From: Micromonospora echinaurantiaca
GTDB lineage: Bacteria > Actinomycetota > Actinomycetes > Mycobacteriales > Micromonosporaceae
DNA length: 64,000 nt
Direction of reading: 5' to 3'
NCBI RefSeq assembly: GCF_900090235.1
Contig: NZ_LT607750.1
Location: 1,996,501 to 2,060,500, forward strand
Of this stretch, positions 15,940 through 24,353 are shown piece after piece. Position numbers and translations under genes: made by a program. Within the stretch, counting starts at the first letter, position 1; each line of letters opens with the position of its first letter. The notes beneath the pieces were generated by a model. The model was not told the origin of the DNA and searched no databases. It saw only the letters and a program-made list of their open reading frames with translations.

Positions 15940-17360
15940 GGCGTGCCCGCGCCCTCGGGGAGGGCCCGGGGCGCGGAGAACGCCGCCACCCCGGCGAGCA
16001 GCACGACCCCGGCGGCGAGCAGCATGGCGTTGGTGTAGCCCGCCGCGGCGGTGGCGAACGAGGCGGCGAAGGTGGCCAGCACCGCCACGCCCAGCGCGCC
16101 GCCGAACTGGTTGGCGGTGTTGACCAGGCCGGAGGCCAGGCCCGAGCGCTCCTCGGCGACGCCGGCGGTCGCCGTGCTGGTGGCCGGCACGAAGATGGCG
16201 CCGATGCCGATGCCCATCAGGATCGTCGGCACCAGGACGTGGACCGGGTAGCTGCCGCCGTCGGGGGCGAGCGACAACCAGACCTGCCCGGCCGCGGCGA
16301 TCGCGGCGCCGGCCAGCATCGGCGGCCGGGGGCCAACCTTGGGCAGCAGCATGCTGCCGGCGAACGAGCCCATCACGATGCTGAACGACAGCGGCAGAAA
16401 GGCGAGCCCGGCCTGCAACGGGCTGAACCCGTAGACGTCCTGGAGGAAGAGCCCGAGCAGGTAGTACATCGGCAGGCTGGCGGCGTTGGCCAGGAACGCC
16501 ACCGCGTTGCCGGAGGACACGGTGCGCAGCCGGAAGATGTCCAACGGCACGATCGGGGTGCGTACCCGCCGCTCGATCGCGACGAAGGCGACCAGCAGCG
16601 CGACGCCGGCCAGCAGCGGCACCAGGGTACGCGGCGAGCCCCAGCCGTAGCTGCTGGTGGACGCGGCGCCGAGCACGACGAGCAGCAGACCGGCGGTGAC
16701 CGCCGCCGCGCCGGCCAGGTCGAACCCGGGTCGCTGCGCCGGCCGGCGGGTCTCCCGCAGGCCGACCAGCGTGCCGGCGAGCAGGAGCAGTCCGACCGGC
16801 ACGTTGATCCAGAGCACCCAGCGCCAGTCGAGCAGGTCGGTGAGCAGCCCGCCGATCAGCGAGCCGAGCGCCGCGCCGACCACCCCCGCGGTGATCCAGG
16901 CGCCGATCGCGCCGGCCCGCTGCTTCGGGTCGGTGAAGTAGGTGGTGAGGATGGCCAGCGTGGTGGGCGCGATGATGGCCGCGCCGACGCCCTGCCCGGC
17001 GCGGGCCGCCACCAGCCAGGCGCCGTTCATCGCCAGCCCGCCGAGCAGCGACGCCACGATGAACACCACCAGCCCGACGACCAGCATCCGGCGGATGCCG
17101 AACATGTCGGCGGCTCGGCCGCCGAGCAGCAGCAGGCCGCCGAACGCGAGCAGGTAGGCGTTGACCACCCACTGCAGGCCGAGGTCGCTGAGGCCGAGGT
17201 CGTTGCGGATGGTGAACAGCGCGACGTTGACGATCGAGGCGTCGAGCAGTTCCGTGAAGGAGGCGCCACAGGCGATGAGGAGCACGAGCCAGGCGCCACG
17301 GGCCCGCAGCGGCGGGGTGGGCGGGGCGGAAACCGTGCTGGTCGATTCGTCAGTCGTCAC
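15936..17360 (-). CDS. MFS drug exporter, DHA2 (14-TM, EmrB/QacA) type
   Basis: 474 residues with roughly 14 hydrophobic segments. The N-terminal part (ELLDASIVNVALFTIRNDLGLS...LQWVVNAYLLAFGGLLLLGGRAADMFGIRRM) carries the DHA2 motifs D1 and A; RAGQGVGAAIIAPTTLAILTTYF is the motif B/C region. It probably exports the product by proton antiport and confers self-resistance. The stop overlaps the condensation gene start; the upstream hotdog gene ends 49 bp away. Confidence 0.93.
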   Translation of the reverse strand: MTTDESTSTVSAPPTPPLRARGAWLVLLIACGASFTELLDASIVNVALFTIRNDLGLSDLGLQWVVNAYLLAFGGLLLLGGRAADMFGIRRMLVVGLVVFIVASLLGGLAMNGAWLVAARAGQGVGAAIIAPTTLAILTTYFTDPKQRAGAIGAWITAGVVGAALGSLIGGLLTDLLDWRWVLWINVPVGLLLLAGTLVGLRETRRPAQRPGFDLAGAAAVTAGLLLVVLGAASTSSYGWGSPRTLVPLLAGVALLVAFVAIERRVRTPIVPLDIFRLRTVSSGNAVAFLANAASLPMYYLLGLFLQDVYGFSPLQAGLAFLPLSFSIVMGSFAGSMLLPKVGPRPPMLAGAAIAAAGQVWLSLAPDGGSYPVHVLVPTILMGIGIGAIFVPATSTATAGVAEERSGLASGLVNTANQFGGALGVAVLATFAASFATAAAGYTNAMLLAAGVVLLAGVAAFSAPRALPEGAGTP

Positions 17361-17409
17361 CGGGCTCCTCCGAGGACAGTGCGGACAATCGCCATCCGTG
17401 TCGGATGGC

Positions 17410-17889
17410 TCACGGTAGGTTACTCGACGTCCCCTCCGGACGGCTGACCCGCGCGCGCAGCCGCGCCGCGGTCTTCTCCGAGATCACCCGGAAGGTGCCG
17501 GTGGCGGTGGCGAGCACCTCGGCGTCGGCCCGGAACACCGCCGTCGCGCGCACGTCCGTCCCGGCGACCTGGCCGATCTCGGCCCGGGCCAGGTACGGCA
17601 CGTCGACCCGCAGCGGCCGGTGGAAGTCGGTGGAGCTGGCCAGCGTGATCGCGATCCGGCCGGTGGTGGTGACCACCGCCCAGGCCATCGCCTCGGCCAG
17701 CACGGCCATCGCCAGTCCGGAGTGGACGTACGTCGGGGCGCCGCAGTGCAGCTCGTCGAAGCGCACGGTGGCCTCGACGTGGCCGTCGGCGTCGTCGTAC
17801 CAGAGCGGGACCGCCAGGCCGCGCGGGTTGCCGGGCGCGCAGACGAAACACCGGGATCCCGGCGCCTCCCGCAGCCGTCGCAGCGTCAT
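17410..17889 (-). CDS. Single-hotdog thioesterase (PaaI-like)
   Basis: 159 residues. After a CFVC...NPRGL start, which is common to a PaaI-like subgroup, the hotdog helix is YVHSGLAMAVLAEAMAWAVVTTTGRIAITLASSTDFHRPLRVD. It would hydrolyse small acyl- or aryl-thioesters. Its ATG overlaps the adenylation enzyme's stop. In EntE/EntH-like pairings such a thioesterase clears misloaded carrier protein, a reasonable role here. Confidence 0.85.
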   Translation of the reverse strand: MTLRRLREAPGSRCFVCAPGNPRGLAVPLWYDDADGHVEATVRFDELHCGAPTYVHSGLAMAVLAEAMAWAVVTTTGRIAITLASSTDFHRPLRVDVPYLARAEIGQVAGTDVRATAVFRADAEVLATATGTFRVISEKTAARLRARVSRPEGTSSNLP

Positions 17890-19484
17890 CCCCGGGCCCC
17901 GGCCCCGAGCTCGCGCAGCAGCCGTTTGTCGACCTTCCCGACGCTGGTGCGCGGCAGTTCGTCCACCACCTCCAGCCGGTCCGGCAGCTTGTAGCCGGCC
18001 AGCCCGCGCCCGGTGAGGAAGGCGCGCAGCTCGTCCAGCCCGACCGGTTCGCCGCGCGGCACCAGGTAGACGCAGATCTTCTCGCCGAGGGTGGCGTCCG
18101 GCACGGCCACCGCCGCGCACGCGCGCACCGCCGGGTGGGCGCCGACGTGGTCCTCCAGTTCGGTGGCGCCGATCTTCTCGCCGCCGCGGTTGATCACGTC
18201 CTTGATCCGGCCGCGGACGGCGAGGTTCCCGTCTCCGGTGATCCGGACCAGGTCGCCGGTGCGCAGGAAGCCGTCGGGCGTGAACGCCTCGGCGTTGTAC
18301 GCCGGCGCCCGGTAGTAGCCGCGCAGCGTGCACGGGCCCCGGACGAGCAGCTCGCCGACCTCCCCGGGCGGCAGGGCCACGCCGTCGGCGTCGACCACCC
18401 GGTACTCGTCCGCGGCGGCCAGCGGCCGGCCCTGGGTGTGCGCCACCACGTCCGGCGGGTCGGTGAGCCGGGTGTAGCTGAGCACCCCCTCGGCCATCCC
18501 GAACCAGTGGGTGAGCCGGCAACCCGCCGCCATCACCCGGTACGCCACCTCGGGTTGCAGGTTGGCGCCGCCGACCTGCAGCAGCACCGGCCGCAGGTCC
18601 ACCTCGAGCAGCGGGGCCAGGTCCACCCAGACCGGCAGCAGCGGCGGCATCAGCGTGGTGAAGGTGACGCCCTCGGCGGTGATCAGCCCGAACGCGTCGT
18701 CCGGGCTCGGCGTCGGGCTGAGCACCACGGTGCCGCCGACGGCCAGGGTGCCGAGCACCCCGGGGCAGCCGAGCGCCGCGTTGTGCGCCGCCGGCAGCGC
18801 CGCCAGGTAGACCGAGCGCTCGTCCACGCCCAGCGCCTCGGCGCAGGCCCGCAGCTGGAAGGCGTAGTCGTCGTGGGTGCGGGGGATCAGCTTGGGCAGT
18901 CCGGTGGTGCCCCCGGAGAGCAGGAAGAAGGCGATGTCGTCGGGCGCCGGCCCGGGCAGCGCCAGCGGCTCGGCGTCCACCTCGGACAGTGCCTGGAACT
19001 CGCCGGGCTCGCCGACGATCAGCACGTGCGCCAGGGCCGGGTTGGCGGCGCGCAGTTCGGCGGCCAGCGGTCGGTAGTCGAAGCCGGCGAACCGGTCCGG
19101 TGCCACGTAGGCGCGGGCGCCGGTCAGCTCGGCCAGGTGGCCGAGCTCGGCCATCCGGTGCGGCGCCAGCGCGTACACCGGCAGCGCGCCGAGCCGGAAC
19201 AGAGCAAGGGAGAGTTGCACCAGCTCGGCGACGTTGGGCAGCTGCACCAGCACCCGGTCGCCGCGGCGGATGCCGAGCGCCGCCAGGCCGGCGGCGGTGC
19301 GGTCGGCCCGCCGGTCCAGCTCCGCGTAGCTCCACCGCCGGTCGCCGTGCACCAACGCGGTGCGGTCCGGGTCGGGCACGGTCCGCCCGATGGCGCCGAG
19401 TGTCTCGCCCCGCCAGTAGCCCTCGGCCCGGTAGCGCCGGGCGAACTCCGCGGGCCAGGGCACGAAACCGTCCAGTGCGTCCAC
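17886..19484 (-). CDS. Aryl-acid AMP ligase (DhbE/EntE-like)
   Basis: 532 residues from GTG 19484 (GTG 19493 is equally possible; no strong ribosome site). Core motifs: LLSGGTTGLPKLIPRTHDDY, WFGMAEG, YRTGD-type FLRTGD, GRIKDVINRGGEKI and the terminal SVGKVDKR lysine. The pocket aligns without gaps to DhbE numbering: Asn235 present, Tyr236 replaced by Ala, Ser240 replaced by Cys. Asn235 is the residue expected for a 2-hydroxy-aryl acid, and Cys240 is the salicylate-type variant, so a salicylate or related 2-hydroxyaryl acid is suggested. It is the first gene of a five-gene operon (ligase, hotdog, exporter, condensation, YjbR). Confidence 0.9.
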   Translation of the reverse strand: MDALDGFVPWPAEFARRYRAEGYWRGETLGAIGRTVPDPDRTALVHGDRRWSYAELDRRADRTAAGLAALGIRRGDRVLVQLPNVAELVQLSLALFRLGALPVYALAPHRMAELGHLAELTGARAYVAPDRFAGFDYRPLAAELRAANPALAHVLIVGEPGEFQALSEVDAEPLALPGPAPDDIAFFLLSGGTTGLPKLIPRTHDDYAFQLRACAEALGVDERSVYLAALPAAHNAALGCPGVLGTLAVGGTVVLSPTPSPDDAFGLITAEGVTFTTLMPPLLPVWVDLAPLLEVDLRPVLLQVGGANLQPEVAYRVMAAGCRLTHWFGMAEGVLSYTRLTDPPDVVAHTQGRPLAAADEYRVVDADGVALPPGEVGELLVRGPCTLRGYYRAPAYNAEAFTPDGFLRTGDLVRITGDGNLAVRGRIKDVINRGGEKIGATELEDHVGAHPAVRACAAVAVPDATLGEKICVYLVPRGEPVGLDELRAFLTGRGLAGYKLPDRLEVVDELPRTSVGKVDKRLLRELGAGARG

Positions 19485-19560
19485 GCCCCGCACTATCGGC
19501 GGCGACCGTCGGGGCCGGCAAGGGTGGTCATTGCGCGGCGGTCGGACGCGGCCGCGGGCG

Positions 19561-19603
19561 GCAACGGCGCTCGTTGCGCCGCTCGCCGGTGCGTCCGTAG
19601 GGT
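19561..19603 (+). promoter_or_regulatory. Candidate promoter with overlapping palindrome
   Basis: TTGCGC (19574-19579), 18 bp, TAGGGT (19598-19603) resembles a vegetative promoter for the gene at 19641. GCAACG (19561-19566) and CGTTGC (19572-19577) form a perfect inverted repeat whose right arm covers the -35, as an operator would. It lies in the 156-bp divergent region shared with the ligase operon. Confidence 0.45.
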
Positions 19604-19640
19604 CCGACTCGCCCGCGTCCCGAGTCATTGGAGGTACGCC

Positions 19641-20951
19641 ATGACCCGACCGCTGTCGGCGAGGACCCCGGCCGGTGCCCGGATGGTTGAACTGGCCGAG
19701 GAGCACGCGGCGGACTTCGCCACCCGGGCCGCACGCTATGACGCGGAGAACACCTTCGTCCGGGAGAACTTCGCCGCGATGCGGGCCAGCGGTTTCCTCG
19801 CCGCCACCGCGCCGGCCGAGGCCGGCGGGCTCGGCGTCGACTCGCTGCACGACCTGACGGTGGCGGTGTCCCGGCTGGCCCGCGGCTGCCCGGCCACCGC
19901 CATCGCCGCGAACATGCACCTCGGCTTCACCTTCGACATCAGCCGCACCCTGCGCCGGTCCGCGGACGACGCGCCGTTCACCGCCCAGCTGCGCATCCTG
20001 GTCAAGCTGCTGGGCCGGGGCCGGCTGGTGATGTCGCACGCCGGTACCGAGCCGGGTGGCGCGTTCTCCTTCCCGACCACCGAGGCCCGGCCGGCCGAGG
20101 GCGGTTACCTGATCAGCGGCCACAAGACCTTCGCCACCAACTCGGCGGTCGCCGACGCGTTCACGGTCTTCGTCCGGGTGCCCGACGGCGCCGGCTGGTA
20201 CCGGATGGGCAGCGCGGTGATCCGGCGCGGCACGCCTGGCCTGACCGTGCTGGACAACTGGGACGCGGTCGGGATGCGCGGCTCGGGCAGCAACGACGTG
20301 GTGCTCACCGACTGCTTCGTGCCGGCCGACATGGTGCAGTTGGGCGGTCGGGTGGGTGAGCCGACCACGGCGATGTGGCCGGGGCTGGTCGCGGTGAACT
20401 TCCCGCTGGTCGGGGCGTACCTGGGCATCGCCGAGGCGGCGCACGAGCTGACCGTGACGGCCGCCCGGACCCGCAAGCGCAAGCCGTACGACCACCTGCT
20501 GGCCGAGCGCCCGGCGGTGCAGGTGCAGCTCGCCGAGATGGAGGTGGCGCTGGCCACCGCCCGGGCCACCCTGGGCCGCACCTGCGAGGCGATGGACGAG
20601 TTCCTGACGCTGCCCGAGGACGAGCTGACGATGGACGCGGTGCACCGGGCGGTGATGGATTACCAGTGCACCAAGCTCATCGTCAACCGGGCCGCCACGG
20701 AGGTGGTCGACCAGGCGATGACGGTGGTCGGCGGCGGGTCGTACCTCACCGGGCACCCGCTCGGCCGGCTCTACCGGGACGTGCGGGCCGGCGGGTTCAT
20801 GCAGCCCTACTCGCCGATCGAGGCCCGGGAGTTCATCGGCCGGGTGTCGCTGGGTCTGGATCCGTTCGCCGAGCTGCGGACGCTGGTGCCGCCGGCGCCG
20901 GCGCCGGACGCCGCCCCGGCCGCTGCAGGAACCACAGCGGAATCCCGATGA
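19641..20951 (+). CDS. Acyl-CoA dehydrogenase-fold flavin monooxygenase, second copy
   Basis: 436 residues, ATG 19641 after ggaggt. The domain order matches the protein at 989-2179, and the marker WDAVGMRGSGSNDV is again present, followed by the type 2 C-domain (AEMEVALATARATLGRTCEAMDEF; GGGSYLTGHPLGRLYRDVRAG). It probably uses free reduced flavin to oxygenate a pathway intermediate. Its leader CATTGGAGGT is the same as at 989, a hint of a common origin for the two transcription starts. The last about 119 bp overlap the convergent GNAT gene; the tail after position 20870 is Ala/Pro-rich and probably not part of the fold. Confidence 0.87.
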   Translation: MTRPLSARTPAGARMVELAEEHAADFATRAARYDAENTFVRENFAAMRASGFLAATAPAEAGGLGVDSLHDLTVAVSRLARGCPATAIAANMHLGFTFDISRTLRRSADDAPFTAQLRILVKLLGRGRLVMSHAGTEPGGAFSFPTTEARPAEGGYLISGHKTFATNSAVADAFTVFVRVPDGAGWYRMGSAVIRRGTPGLTVLDNWDAVGMRGSGSNDVVLTDCFVPADMVQLGGRVGEPTTAMWPGLVAVNFPLVGAYLGIAEAAHELTVTAARTRKRKPYDHLLAERPAVQVQLAEMEVALATARATLGRTCEAMDEFLTLPEDELTMDAVHRAVMDYQCTKLIVNRAATEVVDQAMTVVGGGSYLTGHPLGRLYRDVRAGGFMQPYSPIEAREFIGRVSLGLDPFAELRTLVPPAPAPDAAPAAAGTTAESR

Positions 20952-21525
20952 CCCGCACGGTGCGCACCACCTGCCAACCGAGCGCCTGGTAGAACCGCAC
21001 GTTGGCTTCGGTGTCGGTCTCGCACCAGCCGTCGTGCCCGTCGGCGTCCAGCACGGCGGTCAGCTCGCGTACCAACCGCGCGCCGACGCCCCGGCCCTGG
21101 AACCCGGGCTCCACCGCCACCGGCCCGAGGTGCCAGTGCGGCTCCGGCAGGTCGTTGACCGCGTACGTCGCCTGCACGTAGTCGGCGCGGCCCGGGTCAC
21201 CGGGCGGCGGCTCCGGCCCGCCCGCCACCTGGGCGGCGCGCGGGCCGTAGGTGCTGCCGACGCAGGCGCCCGGCGGGGTGGCCCCGGCGACGCCGACCAG
21301 GCAGCCGCGGTGGAAGGCGCCGACCGCCGGGCCCGGCGGCCGGTGGAAGAAGGCGGTCCAGATCGGTTGCATGTGCGCCAGCCGGTCGAACGGGTCGGCG
21401 CCGCACATCGCCAGCGTGGTGGGGTTGTCCCGCATCGCCCGGGCGACCAGCCCGCCGGCCAGCCGGCGCTCGTCGGGGCGCAGGCCACGGACCTCCAACC
21501 GGGGCGGGTCGCCGTGGTCAGCCAT
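20833..21525 (-). CDS. GNAT-family N-acetyltransferase
   Basis: 230 residues from ATG 21525. The acetyl-CoA loop is VEPGFQGRGVGARLV, preceded by HWHLGPVAV, and NVRFYQALGWQ is the conserved end strand. It acetylates an amine, perhaps a drug for self-protection. The acceptor is unknown. The C-terminal 40 residues (from about QRPGRRPAPAP) are low-complexity and lie antisense to the end of the flavin monooxygenase gene. Confidence 0.85.
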   Translation of the reverse strand: MADHGDPPRLEVRGLRPDERRLAGGLVARAMRDNPTTLAMCGADPFDRLAHMQPIWTAFFHRPPGPAVGAFHRGCLVGVAGATPPGACVGSTYGPRAAQVAGGPEPPPGDPGRADYVQATYAVNDLPEPHWHLGPVAVEPGFQGRGVGARLVRELTAVLDADGHDGWCETDTEANVRFYQALGWQVVRTVRVIGIPLWFLQRPGRRPAPAPAAPASAARRTDPDPATPGR

Positions 21526-21557
21526 GTCGCGGAACGTAGCAGCGCCGCGTCGGGCCG

Positions 21558-21572
21558 TGCCAATGTGTGGCA
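21558..21572. promoter_or_regulatory. Small inverted repeat abutting the reductase start
   Basis: TGCCA (21558-21562) and TGGCA (21568-21572) are inverted arms ending directly before ATG 21573, in a 47-bp divergent gap. It could be an operator or a chance palindrome. Confidence 0.3.
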
Positions 21573-22148
21573 ATGACGTCTGTCGACAGTGGCCCGGTCC
21601 CGTTCACCGTCCTGGTCGGCAACCCGCGGCCCCGGTCGCGCACCCGGGGCGTGGTGCTGACGGCGGCGGAGCTGCTGCGCGAGCGGCTGGCCGAGACCGG
21701 GGTCGGGTTGGCCGCACCGACCCTGGTCGACCTCGCCGAGCTGCCGGCCGGGCTGATCGTGGCCGAGGACCGGTGCACCGCGGTGCGCGAGGCGTACGCG
21801 GCGGTGACCGGCGCGGCGCTGCTGCTGGTCGCCTCGCCCACCTACAAGGGCAGCTACACCGGGCTGCTGAAGCTCTTCCTTGACCTGCTGCCCCGGCACG
21901 GCCTGGCCGGCACGGTGGCGGTGCCGATGATGACCGCCGCCGACCGCGGCCACCGGCACGCGGTGGAGAGCTACCTGCGCCCGCTGCTGGTCGCGCTCGG
22001 GGCGGCGGTGCCCACCGCGGGGCTGTCCGTGCTGGAGTCGGAGTTCGGCGCCGTCGAGCGGGTGCTGTCGGCCTGGTCGGCCGGGGCGACGCCGGCGCTC
22101 GGCGGGTTGCTGGACCGGCGCTCGCGCCCGCTGCTCAGCCGCGCCTGA
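21573..22148 (+). CDS. NADPH-dependent FMN reductase
   Basis: 191 residues from ATG 21573 (a GTG two codons earlier is possible). The flavodoxin-like fold shows the phosphate loop VGNPRPRSRTRGV and the SPTYKGSYTGLLKLFLDLLP block that holds the isoalloxazine ring in SsuE/MsuE-type reductases. It would supply FMNH2 to two-component monooxygenases. Candidates in the window are the two acyl-CoA dehydrogenase-fold oxygenases (989, 19641) and, if FMN-type, the luciferase-like enzyme at base 1. Confidence 0.88.
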   Translation: MTSVDSGPVPFTVLVGNPRPRSRTRGVVLTAAELLRERLAETGVGLAAPTLVDLAELPAGLIVAEDRCTAVREAYAAVTGAALLLVASPTYKGSYTGLLKLFLDLLPRHGLAGTVAVPMMTAADRGHRHAVESYLRPLLVALGAAVPTAGLSVLESEFGAVERVLSAWSAGATPALGGLLDRRSRPLLSRA

Positions 22149-22157
22149 CCGGCCGCG

Positions 22158-22409
22158 TCAGGGGTGTTGGCCCTCGTCGATCCAGCGGCGGAACAGTGCC
22201 ACGTCCTCGTCCGGCCACGGCGCGTCGCACGGCATCGAACCGTCCGCGAGGCGCTCGTGGATGGCCTCGGCCCACGCGCAGACGTCGGCGTGGTCGGACA
22301 GGTCGAAGGCGTGCGGCATCTCGAGGTCCAGCTCGCGGAAGAGCGGCAGCACGTCCCTGGCGAAACTCACCGGCTCCGGCACGCCTGGCAGTGTCGCCGC
22401 GGACCGCAC
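22158..22409 (-). CDS. Small conserved-looking hypothetical protein
   Basis: 83 residues if the GTG at 22409 is used; a shorter start near VSFARDV is equally likely. Recognisable texture: FARDVLPLFRELD, an aspartate-rich middle and MPCDAPWPDEDVALFRRWIDEGQ at the end. The last segment recalls the C-terminus of cytochrome-c-like or ferritin-like accessory domains, but no CxxCH heme motif is present. I cannot assign a function. It is convergent with the reductase (9 bp between stops) and divergent from the carbamoyltransferase. Confidence 0.6.
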   Translation of the reverse strand: MRSAATLPGVPEPVSFARDVLPLFRELDLEMPHAFDLSDHADVCAWAEAIHERLADGSMPCDAPWPDEDVALFRRWIDEGQHP

Positions 22410-22466
22410 CGCCGTTCAACTGCGGAGTCGCGTCACTCGCCCGGGCCGCGGGCGGTTCTGCGCGCC

Positions 22467-22496
22467 TTGTCGCCCCGGCTGGGCCGCGCCTATGTT
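22467..22496 (+). promoter_or_regulatory. Candidate promoter of the carbamoyltransferase gene
   Basis: TTGTCG (22467-22472), 18 bp, TATGTT (22491-22496), 49 bp before ATG 22546. The CCTTGTCG context also occurs at 897-904 upstream of the first flavin monooxygenase, a weak sign of a shared promoter class. Confidence 0.4.
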
Positions 22497-22545
22497 CCAC
22501 CACGACCCAGGTCGCCGCCGACCGGTCGCGCCGGGAGGAGAAGCG

Positions 22546-24249
22546 ATGTCTGCACCCCTGATCTGCGGGCTCAAGATGACCCACGACGGCGGCTTCGCAA
22601 TCGTGGAGGGCGACCGCCTGCTGCTCTCGGTCGAGGCGGAGAAGCTGGAGAACCGGGAACGGCACGCCACCTTCAACCGCTCCGCCGACATCGCCGCGCG
22701 GCTGCGCGACGCCGGGGTCTCCCCGGCCGACCTGACCAGTGTGGTCATCGACGGCTGGGCCCGGGGCCGGGAGAACGAGAGCTGGGTCGAGGTGATCGAC
22801 GACGCCGGCACCGCCCGGCCGGTCGAGGTGGCCGGCTACGACGACGCGCCGGCGGACTCACCCCGGCTGCTCGCCGGCCGGGTCGGCACCAGCCCGCTCT
22901 TCGGCCCGACGCCGACGCCGTTCCGCAGCTTCAGCCACGCCACCGACCACGCCTTCGCCAGCTACTGCACCAGCGACTTCGCCGCCCGGGACGAGCCGGC
23001 GCTGATGCTGGTCTGGGACGGCGGGATGGCGCCGAACCTCTACCACTACGACCCCCGGCGGCGGACGGTGCGCGCGTACGGCCCGGTGGCGGAGGTCTCC
23101 GGCGGCATCTACCCGATCTTCGCGTCGCACTTCGGCCCGTTCCGGGTCGACCACTCGCGGCGGCTCGCGTCCAACCCCGGCCCGGGCATGGAGGCGCTGC
23201 TCCCGGTCTCCGGCAAGGCGATGGCGTACGCCTCGCTCGACCCGCCGTCGGAGGAGGCCGTCAAGCTGATGGAGGGCGTCACGGCGGCGATGCTGCCGAT
23301 CGACCGGGCCATCAAGTCGTACGGGTGGAGCCGCCGGGTGCAGCAGGAGGCCGCCGCACTGGGGCTCTCCGACGCCGCGCTGCTCGCCTCCTTCCAGGAA
23401 CACCTGTTCCGGGTGCTCGTCGACGGGCTCAAGCAGAAGCTCGCCGAGCTGCCCGAGCTGGACGGCCTGCCGATCTGCCTCTCCGGCGGCTGCGCCCTGA
23501 ACATCAAGTGGAACGCCGGGCTGCGGGCCAGCGGCCTCTTCGCCGACGTCTGGGTGCCGCCGTTCCCCAACGACGCGGGCTCGGCGATCGGCGCGGCCTG
23601 CGTGGAGATGATCCGCAGCACCGGGCGGTCCGCGCTGCGCTGGTCCGTCTTCGCCGGCCCGCCAGTGACGCCGACCCGGCGGACGCCGGCCGGCTGGTCC
23701 AGCCGCCCCTGCGAGATCGAGGAGCTGGCCAAGCTTCTGGAGGGGCAGGGCGAGCCGGTGGTCGTGGTGCACGGGCCGGCCGAGCTGGGCCCCCGGGCGC
23801 TCGGGCACCGCAGCATCATCGCCCCGGCCACCAGTGCGGCCATGAAGGACCGGCTCAACGCCATGAAGGGGCGGGAGTGGTACCGGCCGGTGGCCCCGAT
23901 CTGCCTCCAGGACCGGGCGCCGGAGGTGTTCAGCCCCGGCACCCGGGATCCGTACATGCTCTTCGACCACTCCGTCCGTCCGGAGTGGAAGGACCGGATC
24001 CCGGCGGTGGTGCACCTCGACGGCAGCGCTCGGCTGCAGACCGTGGACGCCGACAACCCGACGATGCACCGGCTGCTGACCGCGTACGAGCGGCTCACCG
24101 GCGTCCCGGTGCTCTGCAACACCAGCGCCAACTTCAAGGGCTCGGGCTTCTTCCCGGACGCGGCCTCTGCGATGCGCTGGGGCCAGGCCCGCTACGTCTG
24201 GTCCGAGGGCGTGCTGCACTGGACCGACGCGGCGCCCGCCGCCGGCTGA
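22546..24249 (+). CDS. O-carbamoyltransferase, NodU/CmcH/TobZ family
   Basis: 567 residues from ATG 22546 behind gggaggag. The N-terminal ASKHA-type domain starts LICGLKMTHDGGFAIVEGDRLLLSVEAEKLENRERHA, with the metal-binding histidines in HATDHAFASY; the C-terminal YrdC-unlike carbamoyltransferase domain has ELGPRALGHRSIIAPA and GREWYRPVAPICL. The enzyme transfers the carbamoyl group of carbamoyl phosphate, via carbamoyl-adenylate, to a hydroxyl on the product. Length and motifs are complete. It is monocistronic, flanked by a promoter-like element and a strong bidirectional terminator. Confidence 0.92.
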   Translation: MSAPLICGLKMTHDGGFAIVEGDRLLLSVEAEKLENRERHATFNRSADIAARLRDAGVSPADLTSVVIDGWARGRENESWVEVIDDAGTARPVEVAGYDDAPADSPRLLAGRVGTSPLFGPTPTPFRSFSHATDHAFASYCTSDFAARDEPALMLVWDGGMAPNLYHYDPRRRTVRAYGPVAEVSGGIYPIFASHFGPFRVDHSRRLASNPGPGMEALLPVSGKAMAYASLDPPSEEAVKLMEGVTAAMLPIDRAIKSYGWSRRVQQEAAALGLSDAALLASFQEHLFRVLVDGLKQKLAELPELDGLPICLSGGCALNIKWNAGLRASGLFADVWVPPFPNDAGSAIGAACVEMIRSTGRSALRWSVFAGPPVTPTRRTPAGWSSRPCEIEELAKLLEGQGEPVVVVHGPAELGPRALGHRSIIAPATSAAMKDRLNAMKGREWYRPVAPICLQDRAPEVFSPGTRDPYMLFDHSVRPEWKDRIPAVVHLDGSARLQTVDADNPTMHRLLTAYERLTGVPVLCNTSANFKGSGFFPDAASAMRWGQARYVWSEGVLHWTDAAPAAG

Positions 24250-24265
24250 CCCGCCGGCCGTTCTC

Positions 24266-24295
24266 CGCCGCCCTCCCGCCCCCCGGAGGGCGGCG
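24266..24295. terminator. Bidirectional hairpin terminator
   Basis: CGCCGCCCTCC (24266-24276) and GGAGGGCGGCG (24285-24295) form a perfect 11-bp stem with an 8-nt loop, exactly between the convergent carbamoyltransferase and CoA-transferase genes. No U-tract, as usual for actinomycetes. Confidence 0.75.
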
Positions 24296-24353
24296 GCGCG
24301 CGTCCAGATCGCCCCCGGGCTCAGCGGTGGGCGGGGTGGCTCGGGGCGCGCGG

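Noticed and set aside
14599..19484. Assignment to an enediyne cluster because of the SgcC5-like free condensation enzyme and aryl ligase
   Set aside because: No enediyne PKS cassette or associated conserved genes are in the window; the similarity is only in logic.
19485..20756. N-terminal extension of the aryl-acid ligase frame to 20756
   Set aside because: It would overlap the flavin monooxygenase antisense and has shadow composition; the ligase fold starts at about 19484.
22158..22409. Cytochrome c-type protein
   Set aside because: The C-terminal texture is reminiscent, but there is no CxxCH heme-binding motif.
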